Assembly: GCF_000710775.1 (NCBI RefSeq)
Contig: NZ_JOJP01000001.1
Span: forward strand, 4,291,810-4,355,809
Reading direction: 5' to 3'
DNA from: Endozoicomonas elysicola
GTDB taxonomy: Bacteria; Pseudomonadota; Gammaproteobacteria; Pseudomonadales; Endozoicomonadaceae
DNA length: 64,000 nt
The translations under genes and the position numbers were made by a program. Shown here piece by piece: positions 39,241 to 47,474 of the stretch. The notes under the pieces are model-generated. The model was not told where the DNA came from. It did not search any database and saw only the letters and a list, made by a program, of their open reading frames with translations. How positions within the stretch are numbered: the first letter of the stretch is position 1; every line of letters starts with the position of its first letter.

Positions 39241-40389
39241 TTACAGTCGTTCAATAATCGTGACATTGGCCTGACCACCGCCTTCACACATGGTTTGCAG
39301 CCCGAAGCGACCACCCGTACGTTCCAATTCATGCAGCAACGTGGTCATCAGCTTGGTACCAGTAGCTCCAAGAGGGTGTCCAAGCGCAATTGCACCACCA
39401 TTGACGTTTGTTTTCTGATGATCGTAGCCAGTCTCTTTCAACCACGCCATGGCAACAGAGGCAAACGCTTCATTGATTTCCACCAGGTCAATCTGATCCA
39501 GCGTCATGCCCGCCTTTTTCAATGCATACTCAGTAGCAGGAATTGGAGCCGTTAACATCCAGATAGGATCAGCGGCACGAACACTCATATGATGAATTCG
39601 AGCTCGAGGTGTCAGATTGTATTTCTTCAGAGCTGCCTCTGAGACAATCAGAACGGCAGAAGAACCATCACAGGTCTGGCTCGACACACCGGCAGTGACT
39701 TTTTCACAACCAAACAGGTAATCCAGTTCAGCCATTTTCTCCAGAGTGGACTGTCGAGGCGTTTCATCAACAGACACACCTTCCATTGGTACAATCTCTC
39801 GACCGAAGCGCTGCTCTTCAATCGCCTGAAGTGCACGTCGATGGGACTCCAGAGAGTAACGCTCCAGATCTTCCCGTGAAAAACCCCAATGGTCAGCAAT
39901 CATCTGGGCAGACTTGAACTGCGTGGGCGGCTCAGCGCCATAGCGTTCAACCCAGCCTTTTGAGCCAGAGAAAGGGTCAGTAAACCCCAAGGGTTCCGCC
40001 GCCATCATTGCTGAAGAGATGGGAATCTGGGTCATGGTCTGAACACCACCGGCAATCACCACATCCTGCGTTCCACTCATAATGGCCTGAGCAGCAAAAT
40101 GAACCGCCTGTTGGGAAGAACCACACTGACGGTCAATGGTGGTTCCGGGAACCTCTTCAGACAAGCCCGCTGCCAGCCAGGCTGTGCGGGCAATATCCCC
40201 CGCCAGAGGGCCAATAGTATCGACACAACCAAAAATAACATCGTCGTATTCATTATCCGGAATACCGTTACGCTCGACGATGGCCTTTAACACATGAGCG
40301 CCAAGATCAGCTCCGTGCACATGAGCTAAACCACCTTTACGCCGCCCCGTTGGAGAGCGGACAGCATCAACAATATACGCTTCTGGCAT
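39241..40389 (-). CDS. Thiolase (acetyl-CoA acyltransferase, FadA6-like)
   Basis: A 382-aa thiolase with all catalytic residues: the nucleophile Cys89 in DRQCGSS, His338 in GGAIALGHPLG and Cys368 in MCEGGGQAN. It should cleave a 3-ketoacyl-CoA intermediate with CoA. In the steroid HIP pathway the equivalent is FadA6, which acts on the opened C/D-ring product; this assignment rests on operon context. GAGGGG 9 nt before the ATG supports the start. It is separated from its neighbours by about 20 bp on either side. Confidence 0.88.
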   Translation of the reverse strand: MPEAYIVDAVRSPTGRRKGGLAHVHGADLGAHVLKAIVERNGIPDNEYDDVIFGCVDTIGPLAGDIARTAWLAAGLSEEVPGTTIDRQCGSSQQAVHFAAQAIMSGTQDVVIAGGVQTMTQIPISSAMMAAEPLGFTDPFSGSKGWVERYGAEPPTQFKSAQMIADHWGFSREDLERYSLESHRRALQAIEEQRFGREIVPMEGVSVDETPRQSTLEKMAELDYLFGCEKVTAGVSSQTCDGSSAVLIVSEAALKKYNLTPRARIHHMSVRAADPIWMLTAPIPATEYALKKAGMTLDQIDLVEINEAFASVAMAWLKETGYDHQKTNVNGGAIALGHPLGATGTKLMTTLLHELERTGGRFGLQTMCEGGGQANVTIIERL

Positions 40390-40409
40390 TATTCTTATCC
40401 CCTCGGAGC

Positions 40410-41483
40410 CTATGCGAAAGTACTTCCAGCACCCAGCTGAGCTTCGTCAGCCAATATAAACTGCTTAATACGCTGCTTATGGAAACCCTGTGTTCCGTAA
40501 GAAGAAGCCAGAGCCCAGGCCCGCTTCATAAAGATCTGCAGATCGACTTCCCAGGTATACCCCATGGCACCATGAGACTGGATACCATTTTTCGCCCCGA
40601 GCATGGCTGCATCGGTGGTCACCAGACGGGCATGAGATACGTCTTTAGCGCGGCTGTTTAAGCCATAAGCAACCGAGTAAGCTGCTTTATAGAGGGGTGA
40701 CTTGGCAAACTCAATCTGCACTGCCACGTTGGACATCAGATGCTTCACTGCCTGAAATGAACCAATGGGCTTGCCAAACTGTTTGCGCTCAAAGGTGTAA
40801 TCAACGGACAGATCCACCATTTTTCTGGCCAGACCCAATTGCTGTGCAGCAACCGCCAGTGCACCACGATCCAAGGCATCCTGCCATAACTGCTTTCCGG
40901 CAGTGCCATCAGCAATCCCAGCTCCTGAAATAAGAGTTTCAGTGGATGGTGTCCACTCAACAGTGAACAGTTTACGACTGGGGTCAACGGACGGATTTTC
41001 TGTCAGCTGAACCTGTCCCTGGGACAGCGCATGCACCTCATCGCCATTGGCAAGAAGCAGAAGGTCTGCAACATGAGCATCGGGAACCAGAGGATTATCC
41101 GGATGGCCAACAGCGACACGAGCCTCGCCAGTCGCAATTCGGCTCAACCAGGACTCTTTAAACTCAGCCTGTTCATCGCCCAGGCTGCTTATTAGTGGAA
41201 CTGCAACCATCACCGTTTCAACAAGGGCTTCTGGCAAAGCGGTATAACCACACTCTTCAGCCAGCAGCACAAAGTCCAGTTCATTCATGCCAAGGCCACC
41301 AAATGCCTCAGGCACGGTCATCGCGGTCAGGCCGAGTTCAGCCAGCTGCCCCCAAAGCTCACTGGAACGGCCAGTATCGCTTTCCCAGAGCTCACGAATT
41401 CTTTCCGGTGTGACTTCATTGGTCAAAAATGACTTCACACTGTCGTGGAACATCAGTTGATCTTCAGTAAAAGTAAAATTCAT
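40410..41483 (-). CDS. Acyl-CoA dehydrogenase, subunit-like, 357 aa
   Basis: An acyl-CoA dehydrogenase-family flavoprotein: N-terminal helical domain (MNFTFTEDQLMFHDSVKSFL), a central beta domain and the C-terminal helical domain (DYTFERKQFGKPIGSFQAVKHLMSNV; HGAMGYTWEVDLQIFMKRA). At 357 aa it is shorter than its 394-aa neighbour. In actinobacterial steroid degradation, adjacent ACAD genes encode the two chains of alpha2-beta2 heterotetramers, and this pair has that layout; that is inference. The frame is open further upstream, but GAGGG about 8 nt before the ATG at 41483, and the stop of the preceding gene at 41494, fix the start. Confidence 0.88.
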   Translation of the reverse strand: MNFTFTEDQLMFHDSVKSFLTNEVTPERIRELWESDTGRSSELWGQLAELGLTAMTVPEAFGGLGMNELDFVLLAEECGYTALPEALVETVMVAVPLISSLGDEQAEFKESWLSRIATGEARVAVGHPDNPLVPDAHVADLLLLANGDEVHALSQGQVQLTENPSVDPSRKLFTVEWTPSTETLISGAGIADGTAGKQLWQDALDRGALAVAAQQLGLARKMVDLSVDYTFERKQFGKPIGSFQAVKHLMSNVAVQIEFAKSPLYKAAYSVAYGLNSRAKDVSHARLVTTDAAMLGAKNGIQSHGAMGYTWEVDLQIFMKRAWALASSYGTQGFHKQRIKQFILADEAQLGAGSTFA

Positions 41484-41493
41484 TGCTGCACCC

Positions 41494-42678
41494 TCACGCT
41501 CTGGGCATGCCCAGCATACGCTCGGCAATGATATTACGTTGAATTTCGTTGGTACCGGCATAGATCGGACCGGCCTGTGAAAACAGGAAACCATCCAGCC
41601 ATTTACCCACCTCGCCTGCGGCTGGGGCATGAGGCCAGAGTTCGGCTCGTGCCCCCAGAATACTCATGGCGGTTTCATGCATTTTCTGATCCAGTTCAGA
41701 CCAGAAAATCTTATTGGTTGATGACTCAGGGCCAATCTTTCCACCCTGTACCAACCGGGATGCGGTCATGTAGGTATTCAGGGTATAAGCTTCAGCATCC
41801 ATCCAGGCTTTCATCACCGCATCGCCAACAGCAGGATCAATATCTGCAGAGCTCTTTATTTCGCTGTGGCCGAGGTTAGCCTTGTAAAGCTCAACCAGTC
41901 GACGGGCCGTCTCCTGAAAACGGGCAGGAGAACGAAGCATCAGACCACGCTCAAAACCGGCAGTGGACATGGCGACATGCCACCCCATGCCTTCACCACC
42001 CAGAACGTTTTCCACCGGAACTTTAACGTTGTCAAAGAAGATTTCAGCAAATCCTGGCAAGCCATCCAGCTGTGGAATTGGGCGTACAGTGACGCCTTCT
42101 GCGTCCAGAGGCACAAGAATAAAAGTCAGCCCTTTGTGACGACTGGATTCAGGATCGGTACGAAAAATACCGAAGGTCCAGTCTGCCCATACCGCCCGGG
42201 TCGACCAGGTTTTCTGGCCATTAATGACATAATGGTCGCCTACCCGCTCGGCCTTTGAGCGAATGGCCGCCATATCTGAGCCTGCACCGGGCTCAGACCA
42301 GCCCTGGGCCCAAACCTCTTCACCAGTAGCCATCTTTGGCAGGAAGCGAGCCTTCTGCTCTTCTGTGCCAAACTCCATCAACGTAGGGCCAAGAAGGAAG
42401 ATACCGTTTTGATTAACCCTCGCCGGTGCGCCGGAACGGTAATACTCTTCTTCAAAAATCAGCCACTCAATCAGGTCACAGCCACGGCCTCCGAGAGCTT
42501 CTGGCCAGGTCACCATGCCCCAGCGTCCATCATTCAGCTGGGCTTCCCACTCACGGTGCTGACGAAAGCCTTCTTCCGTATCAAAGGATTGCAGAGGCTG
42601 CGCAGGTACATTTTGAGCCAGCCAGTTGCGCACTTCCTCACGGAAGGCGTTTTGACTGTCGGTATAACTAAGATCCAT
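41494..42678 (-). CDS. Acyl-CoA dehydrogenase, 394 aa
   Basis: A second ACAD, with the FAD-binding region WAQGWSEPGAGSDMAAIRSKAERVGDHYVINGQKTWSTRA and the C-terminal signature AGPIYAGTNEIQRNIIAERMLG. It introduces a 2,3 double bond into an acyl-CoA. Paired with the adjacent shorter ACAD, it probably forms a heteromeric enzyme for a ring-derived CoA ester in the HIP pathway (compare the paired FadE proteins of Mycobacterium). The ATG at 42678 is preceded by GGAGG at 6 nt and overlaps the preceding stop region; the open frame extends 55 codons upstream, but that stretch is the shadow of the neighbour. Confidence 0.9.
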   Translation of the reverse strand: MDLSYTDSQNAFREEVRNWLAQNVPAQPLQSFDTEEGFRQHREWEAQLNDGRWGMVTWPEALGGRGCDLIEWLIFEEEYYRSGAPARVNQNGIFLLGPTLMEFGTEEQKARFLPKMATGEEVWAQGWSEPGAGSDMAAIRSKAERVGDHYVINGQKTWSTRAVWADWTFGIFRTDPESSRHKGLTFILVPLDAEGVTVRPIPQLDGLPGFAEIFFDNVKVPVENVLGGEGMGWHVAMSTAGFERGLMLRSPARFQETARRLVELYKANLGHSEIKSSADIDPAVGDAVMKAWMDAEAYTLNTYMTASRLVQGGKIGPESSTNKIFWSELDQKMHETAMSILGARAELWPHAPAAGEVGKWLDGFLFSQAGPIYAGTNEIQRNIIAERMLGMPRA

Positions 42679-42679
42679 A

Positions 42680-43471
42680 TTACGCCTCCGTGGCTTCCTT
42701 AGCGTTTGCGTCTTTTGACGAGAACGATGCATCTCGTTTTTCAACAAATGAGTCTCTGGCCTCCTGAGAGTCCGGAGAGGTATAAGCCTCCAGAGTAAAA
42801 CCCTGTTCCCAACGATATTTCGCTTCAAGGCTGCCATCTTCAATGCCGGTCAGCGCTTCTTTTGCCAGCTTGATCATTTTTGGACTTTTGGCCGCAATCT
42901 TGGTCGCTATTTCACGAGCGGTATCCAACAGCTGATCTTTTGGGACAACCCGCTCCACAGCACCAAGTCGATAAGCTTCCTGGGCATCAATCATGTCACC
43001 GGTAAAATACATGTAACGCACTTTCTGAACCGGGAACATTCTCTGCAAATGGGCACCACCACCCATGGCTCCACGGTCGACTTCCGGCACACCAAAGCGT
43101 GCACACTCTGAAGCAACAATGATGTCAGCCGCACCGGAGATACCGATACCACCACCAAGAACAAAGCCATGTACCGCCACAATGACCGGTTTGGGATTCA
43201 AATGGATCGCTTCAAAGGTGTCATAGTTACCCTTGTTCACTTTAACGATCAGGCTTCCATCTTCTGCCAGCTCTTTAATATCAACACCGGCACAGAAGCC
43301 CCGACCTTTGGCACCGATGATAATCACACGCACTTCGTCGTTTTTGCCCAGCGCTTCTATCTCAGTGGCAATATCAGCCCAGCCCTGACTGGTGAATGCA
43401 TTGACAGGCGGGTGATCAAAAATGAGTTCTGCAACCCCCTGCTCGATGGATACATTAAATGGTTTGCTCAT
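42680..43471 (-). CDS. Enoyl-CoA hydratase/isomerase family protein, 263 aa
   Basis: A crotonase-fold protein: DHPPVNAFTSQGW, the oxyanion-hole segment GRGFCAGVDIKEL and VAVHGFVLGGGIGISGAADIIVA, with the ACFGVPEV-type stretch ECARFGVPEVDRG. Substitutions around the catalytic site (Asp in PEVDRG) mean it could be a hydratase, isomerase or ring hydrolase. In the HIP pathway, EchA20 is a crotonase-type ring hydrolase; either this gene or the other crotonase in the operon could be its counterpart. The start at 43471 follows a GAGATAAGAATA leader. A REP-like hairpin separates it from ipdC. Confidence 0.88.
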   Translation of the reverse strand: MSKPFNVSIEQGVAELIFDHPPVNAFTSQGWADIATEIEALGKNDEVRVIIIGAKGRGFCAGVDIKELAEDGSLIVKVNKGNYDTFEAIHLNPKPVIVAVHGFVLGGGIGISGAADIIVASECARFGVPEVDRGAMGGGAHLQRMFPVQKVRYMYFTGDMIDAQEAYRLGAVERVVPKDQLLDTAREIATKIAAKSPKMIKLAKEALTGIEDGSLEAKYRWEQGFTLEAYTSPDSQEARDSFVEKRDASFSSKDANAKEATEA

Positions 43472-43485
43472 TATTCTTATCTCAA

Positions 43486-43562
43486 TGTAGGCCGGTTCCT
43501 GATGGGAGCCGACGATATAGACTGCAATCACTTGCCGGCTCCAGACTGAGAGCCGACCTACG
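43486..43562. repeat. REP-like palindrome inside the steroid operon
   Basis: TGTAGGCCGGTTC at the left and GAGAGCCGACCTACG at the right are near-inverse, with internal inverted GGGAGCCGAC / GCCGGCTCC units, so a branched hairpin can form. It fills the gap between ipdC and the 263-aa crotonase gene. GTAGG..CCTAC ends resemble REP elements of gammaproteobacteria. Confidence 0.6.
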
Positions 43563-43572
43563 CTGAAGCGCT

Positions 43573-44649
43573 TTACGCTGGCTCAACAGCCTTAACTTTT
43601 TCCAGGCTGTTCAGCCTGGCCATTTGCTGCCGGGCTTCCTGCATGATTTCCTGAATCAGCTCTTCACAGCTCAGCAGACTGTCAATAGCTCCAGCTACCT
43701 GTCCGGCCGGCAATACGCCTTCACTCGGCCGCCCATCCACCATGGCCTTCTGAATCACCATTGGCGCATTGGCCGCCATAATGGTCTGCGCTGCGGTCAT
43801 CTGGCCTTCCCCTCTCATTTGCAGGGCCGTTTTCAACAGGCTGACCACGGACATGCCCGTGTATTTTCTGAAAGCCAGACCATTTTTGATCGCCAGAATC
43901 AATTTTTTCAGAGCCCCGGCCTTTTCCAGCTCTGCCAGGAATTCATTGGTGATCATTCGCTGAGGCATACCATCAATGGCCTTACTGACAATAATGCTGC
44001 CCGGATTGCTGGTTTTTACATAACGATCGAGTGTGGCTGCCGGCACGGGACTGTCTTTGGTCATCAAAAAGCGGGTTCCCATGGCAATGCCTTCTGCCCC
44101 GTAGGCAAGGGCTGAGATCAGGCCTTTTCCATCCTTAAAGCCACCCGCCGCAACAACCGGTACATCCAGCGCATCAACCACCTGGGGTAACAGAATGGAG
44201 GTCGGTACCGATCCAGTGTGACCACCACCTTCACCACCCTGAACCGTGACCGCATCAGCGCCCATCTCTACCGCTTTGATGGCATGCTTGAGTGCCCCAA
44301 CGGTCGGAATACAGACGACACCTGCATCCTTTAGCTGAGCCACCATTTTCTTACCGGGCGAACGGCTGTAGCTGACAGCTCTGATGCCATGACGCACCAC
44401 CATGTCGACAATCTCAGCTGCATTGGCCTGATACATATGAAAGTTCACACCAAAAGGCTTGTCCGTCAGCTTTCGGGTTTCAAGAATGGCTGCCTCCATT
44501 TCTTCTGGAGGAATCGTGGCGCCGGCCAGAAAACCAAAACCACCAGCATTACAGGTTGCAGCCACCAGTTTTGGGTCTGCGACCCAGCCCATGGCAGTCT
44601 GTATAACCGGATACTGGCAGCCCAGTAATTTCGTCAGACGGGTCTCCAT
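43573..44649 (-). CDS. ipdC: IpdC-like NAD(P)H-dependent flavin oxidoreductase (nitronate monooxygenase family)
   Basis: A 358-aa FMN-binding TIM-barrel protein of the nitronate monooxygenase/2-nitropropane dioxygenase family: METRLTKLLGCQYPVIQTAMGWVADPKLVAATCNAGGFGFL, the QGGEGGGHTG phosphate-binding loop and AAGGFKDGKGLISALAYGAEGIAMGTRF. Together with adjacent ipdA/ipdB it matches IpdC of the steroid HIP pathway (Rv3553 of M. tuberculosis), which reduces a C/D-ring intermediate before ring hydrolysis by IpdAB. GGAGG 5 nt before the ATG; one-base overlap (TAATG) with the upstream crotonase gene implies coupling. True nitronate monooxygenase activity is a less likely alternative given the context. 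Confidence 0.85.
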   Translation of the reverse strand: METRLTKLLGCQYPVIQTAMGWVADPKLVAATCNAGGFGFLAGATIPPEEMEAAILETRKLTDKPFGVNFHMYQANAAEIVDMVVRHGIRAVSYSRSPGKKMVAQLKDAGVVCIPTVGALKHAIKAVEMGADAVTVQGGEGGGHTGSVPTSILLPQVVDALDVPVVAAGGFKDGKGLISALAYGAEGIAMGTRFLMTKDSPVPAATLDRYVKTSNPGSIIVSKAIDGMPQRMITNEFLAELEKAGALKKLILAIKNGLAFRKYTGMSVVSLLKTALQMRGEGQMTAAQTIMAANAPMVIQKAMVDGRPSEGVLPAGQVAGAIDSLLSCEELIQEIMQEARQQMARLNSLEKVKAVEPA

Positions 44650-45545
44650 TATGCCTCCGCCTTCTTTTTATCTTTTGACGTTTCCCGCTGGGATGCCGCC
44701 ATGGATTTGCCGTCAAACCCTGCCAGACGATCACCGGAAACCAGGTCATTGTGGGAGTGAGCGAAGTGATGAAGACCGAATACCATGTCCATGGTCGTAC
44801 GCTTGCCCATCAGGTCTTCCGCATTGTTCACAGCCTGCTTGGTGAGCTGAAGTCCCAGACGAGGCATTTTGGCAATACGGCCAGCAATCGCGAGAGTTTC
44901 CTCTTTCAGATCTTCCCGGCTGACTACCCTGTTAAGCATCCCCATCTGATAAGCTCGCTCTGCAGGCATCCGCTCACCAAGAAAGAGAAACTCCTTGGCA
45001 ATTCTCGGATTCAGTTCATGTACATGAGCAAAATACTCAACGCCGGGAATGCCCATTCGAACAACAGGGTCTGCATAAAAAGAGTCATCAGAGGCAACAA
45101 TCAGGTCACAGACCCAGGCCAGCATCAGGCCACCTGCAATGCAGGCTCCCTGAACCATGGCAATGGTTGGCTTGGGAATTTCCCGCCAGCGACGGCACAT
45201 TCCCAGATACACTTCGTGCTCACGGGCATAGAGAAATTCACCACCGGGCTTATTGGTGTGGTCATACCAGAGGCTGGCACGATCAAATGTCTTATCCACG
45301 TCCCGACCGGGAGTACCGATATCATGACCGGCAGAAAAGTGCTTGCCAGCACCGGCCAGAACAATCACCTTAACGTCGTCATCATCACTGGCGCGCTTAA
45401 AAGCCGCATCCAGCGCATAGGTCATCTTTGAGTTCTGGGCATTGTTATATTCAGGACGGTTCATGGTGACAATGGCTACACCATCACGAACTTCGTACAG
45501 AACGACATCCTGGCTGCTGGTTTCTTCGGAATTGATATCTGTCAT
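44649..45545 (-). CDS. Enoyl-CoA hydratase family protein, 298 aa (EchA20-like by position)
   Basis: A crotonase-fold protein: VAIVTMNRPEYNNAQNSKM, GKHFSAGHDIGTPG (oxyanion-hole segment), PTIAMVQGACIAGGLMLAWVCDLIVASDDS. A charged C-terminal tail (SQRETSKDKKKAEA) extends beyond the fold. It sits between ipdB and ipdC, close to the place of echA20 beside ipdAB in mycobacteria; EchA20 hydrolyses a C-C bond of the D ring. Assignment to that step is contextual. AGAGGA 9 nt before the ATG supports the start. Confidence 0.87.
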   Translation of the reverse strand: MTDINSEETSSQDVVLYEVRDGVAIVTMNRPEYNNAQNSKMTYALDAAFKRASDDDDVKVIVLAGAGKHFSAGHDIGTPGRDVDKTFDRASLWYDHTNKPGGEFLYAREHEVYLGMCRRWREIPKPTIAMVQGACIAGGLMLAWVCDLIVASDDSFYADPVVRMGIPGVEYFAHVHELNPRIAKEFLFLGERMPAERAYQMGMLNRVVSREDLKEETLAIAGRIAKMPRLGLQLTKQAVNNAEDLMGKRTTMDMVFGLHHFAHSHNDLVSGDRLAGFDGKSMAASQRETSKDKKKAEA

Positions 45546-45622
45546 CGCCTGGCTTCCTCTTATACTTCTTATTCTTTCCCACTACCGTTTAATACCCCGC
45601 CCAATGAAGAGCGAAGTACGCT

Positions 45623-46444
45623 TTACTGACGACGATCTCCGGGTGGATTGTCCTTGAGCTGTCTGGCCCTGAGGTTGTGTGGGTCAAGCTGCCTGATAAC
45701 GTCAAGCTGCGCCTGGGTAGGCGCTGCAGTCACCGGAATGTCTCCATCAACAATGACTTCAAAGCCGGTATTTTCCAGAACCTGTTCTACTGAGACACCA
45801 GGATGGGTACTAACCAGACGAAGCTGATGATCCGGACCATTCCAATCCATCACGCAGAGATCTGTAATCACCAGTCGTATATCAATGTCATCCAGTGAGT
45901 ACCCTTTAGGCAGCCTTTGTGGGTTGTAACCAATGGACGCCACTACGTCACATTCGCCCTCTACAAAGACACGTTTATTGTGACTGGGTACAAAGAAGCT
46001 ATTGGCGTGACTGATGGAGTTACCGGGAAATCCACGAACGCCCAGCATCTGTACTTTTGGTTGCTCATAGGTGCCACCCAGTGCGGAAATGTTGGCCTGA
46101 CCATAGCGGTCAACCTGGGTAGGGCCGACCATTGCATGGCGCTTGCTGCTCCAGACATTGTCAAAAATTCGGGAGAACCCCATCCAGGTTTCATTCTTCT
46201 GGACGAAACCCTCTTCACGATTCCCAACCGGATTTGGTTCAGAAAGCAACCAGGCCTCTGAGTCAGTCATCATCAGATCAGGATTAAAGGTTTTCATAGC
46301 CAGACTGGCAGCCAGACGGGGGATCAAACCGATGCCTGTGGCCAGTACTTCTCCGTCATTCCGAAAGGCTTCTGCCCCGGCACAGATCATCAGCTCAGCG
46401 AGTGAATACTCAGAGGCTGCACTGTCATTGACCGGATTCGTCAT
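45623..46444 (-). CDS. ipdB: IpdB, beta subunit of CoA-transferase-like ring hydrolase
   Basis: A 273-aa class I CoA-transferase beta-type subunit. The sequence SLAELMICAGAEAFRNDGEVLATGIGLIPRLAASLAMKTFNPDLMMTDSEAWL and the SALGGTYEQPKVQMLGVRGFPGNSISHAN segment match IpdB of actinobacterial and proteobacterial steroid degraders. With IpdA it forms a hydrolase that opens the last ring (COCHEA-CoA hydrolysis) rather than transferring CoA. The usual catalytic Glu motif of ordinary CoA transferases (SENG-type) is absent, consistent with that. GGAG about 8 nt before the ATG. It lies 36 bp downstream of ipdA. Confidence 0.9.
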   Translation of the reverse strand: MTNPVNDSAASEYSLAELMICAGAEAFRNDGEVLATGIGLIPRLAASLAMKTFNPDLMMTDSEAWLLSEPNPVGNREEGFVQKNETWMGFSRIFDNVWSSKRHAMVGPTQVDRYGQANISALGGTYEQPKVQMLGVRGFPGNSISHANSFFVPSHNKRVFVEGECDVVASIGYNPQRLPKGYSLDDIDIRLVITDLCVMDWNGPDHQLRLVSTHPGVSVEQVLENTGFEVIVDGDIPVTAAPTQAQLDVIRQLDPHNLRARQLKDNPPGDRRQ

Positions 46445-46480
46445 AATCTACTCTCCATAACAGCTCAAGGCTGACTTCAA

Positions 46481-47356
46481 TTAATAAACCGGCAACGGCA
46501 GTTGCTTGATCGCTTCCAGACCACCGACTTTGGTCTGGTACTCTTCTTCACTGTTGTTTTTAATAAACTTCTCAAAATAGGTCTCGAAACCGCCCTCTTT
46601 TGCTGAAGCGTTGTATTCCTTGAAGTGGGGAACATCATAACCATACAGTGGTGCACACGACGTTGGATGAGCGCCACCCGGCTGCAGGCATACACCACTG
46701 GTCATGGAGCGTTCCCAGAATACGTAGCGAGACTCTTCCGGATTATTGAAGTAATCCGCATCCACCAGCTCATCACAGGTTACGAAGGTCTTCTCGGCTG
46801 CCCGAGCAAACCAGTCATCCATATAATGATCGGAGCCCTTAATCTGGCATACACCACGTTCATCAGCACGGTCGGCGTGCAGGAGAGAGACATCCAGCTT
46901 CAAGGCAGGCATGGCAACCCACTCTTTTTCATCATAAGGGCTGTCAATCACCTTGATTTCTGGATTGACACGAACGACATCAGTACCCAGTCCGATACGG
47001 GTAGGAATATATGGGCATCCCCAGGCAGCAGCTCTCAGACCCAGCAGCAGCATCCCTTCATCAATTTCCATGACGTCAATCTCACCCTTTTGGCGAGCCT
47101 GACGGAAGTAGGGCTCGAGCGGAATAAAGTCGAGAGAAACGAACGCAAAGACAACCTTCTTCACTTTACCCGCAGCACAGAGCATACCCACGTCTGCACC
47201 GCCATAGGCGACGACTGTCAAATCTTTTAGGTCTGAACGAAGAATCTCACGAATCAGAGCCATTGGCTTACGTCGTGGGCCCCAGCCCCCGATTCCGATG
47301 GTCATACCGTCCTGCAGTTCAGCAACAATGTCTCCAGCGGTCATGCGTTTGTCCAT
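46481..47356 (-). CDS. ipdA: IpdA, alpha subunit of CoA-transferase-like ring hydrolase
   Basis: A 291-aa class I CoA-transferase alpha-type subunit. DKRMTAGDIVAELQDGMTIGIGGWGPRRKPMALIREILRSDLKDLTVVAYGGADVGMLC is strikingly like mycobacterial IpdA, and the EIDEGMLLLGL segment carries Glu97 and Glu100, in the region of the catalytic glutamate known in IpdA (Glu105 of M. tuberculosis). With IpdB it hydrolyses the carbon ring of the HIP-derived CoA thioester in the cytoplasm. The ATG at 47356 has AAAGGTG 7 nt upstream; an in-frame GTG at 47365 is less likely. G-quadruplex motifs lie directly upstream. Confidence 0.92.
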   Translation of the reverse strand: MDKRMTAGDIVAELQDGMTIGIGGWGPRRKPMALIREILRSDLKDLTVVAYGGADVGMLCAAGKVKKVVFAFVSLDFIPLEPYFRQARQKGEIDVMEIDEGMLLLGLRAAAWGCPYIPTRIGLGTDVVRVNPEIKVIDSPYDEKEWVAMPALKLDVSLLHADRADERGVCQIKGSDHYMDDWFARAAEKTFVTCDELVDADYFNNPEESRYVFWERSMTSGVCLQPGGAHPTSCAPLYGYDVPHFKEYNASAKEGGFETYFEKFIKNNSEEEYQTKVGGLEAIKQLPLPVY

Positions 47357-47385
47357 GAAGTACACCTTTTATTTGTCTGACACTT

Positions 47386-47459
47386 CCCGCCACCCGCTCC
47401 CTGCCGCCCGAAAAAGATAAATAGATTGCTTTTACGGGCAACGGGAAGCGGGCAGCGGG
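47386..47459. other. Paired G-quadruplex motifs in an inverted GC repeat upstream of ipdA
   Basis: The plus strand has four CCC runs at 47386-47409 (spacers 4, 3 and 5 nt), giving a G3 quadruplex motif on the minus, coding strand; and four GGG runs at 47436-47459 with spacers of exactly 4 nt, a quadruplex motif on the plus strand built from near-identical 7-bp units. An AT-rich 26-nt spacer separates them, and the two halves are imperfect inverses, so hairpins are also possible. Confidence 0.65.
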
Positions 47460-47474
47460 CGGCGAATAAATCTC

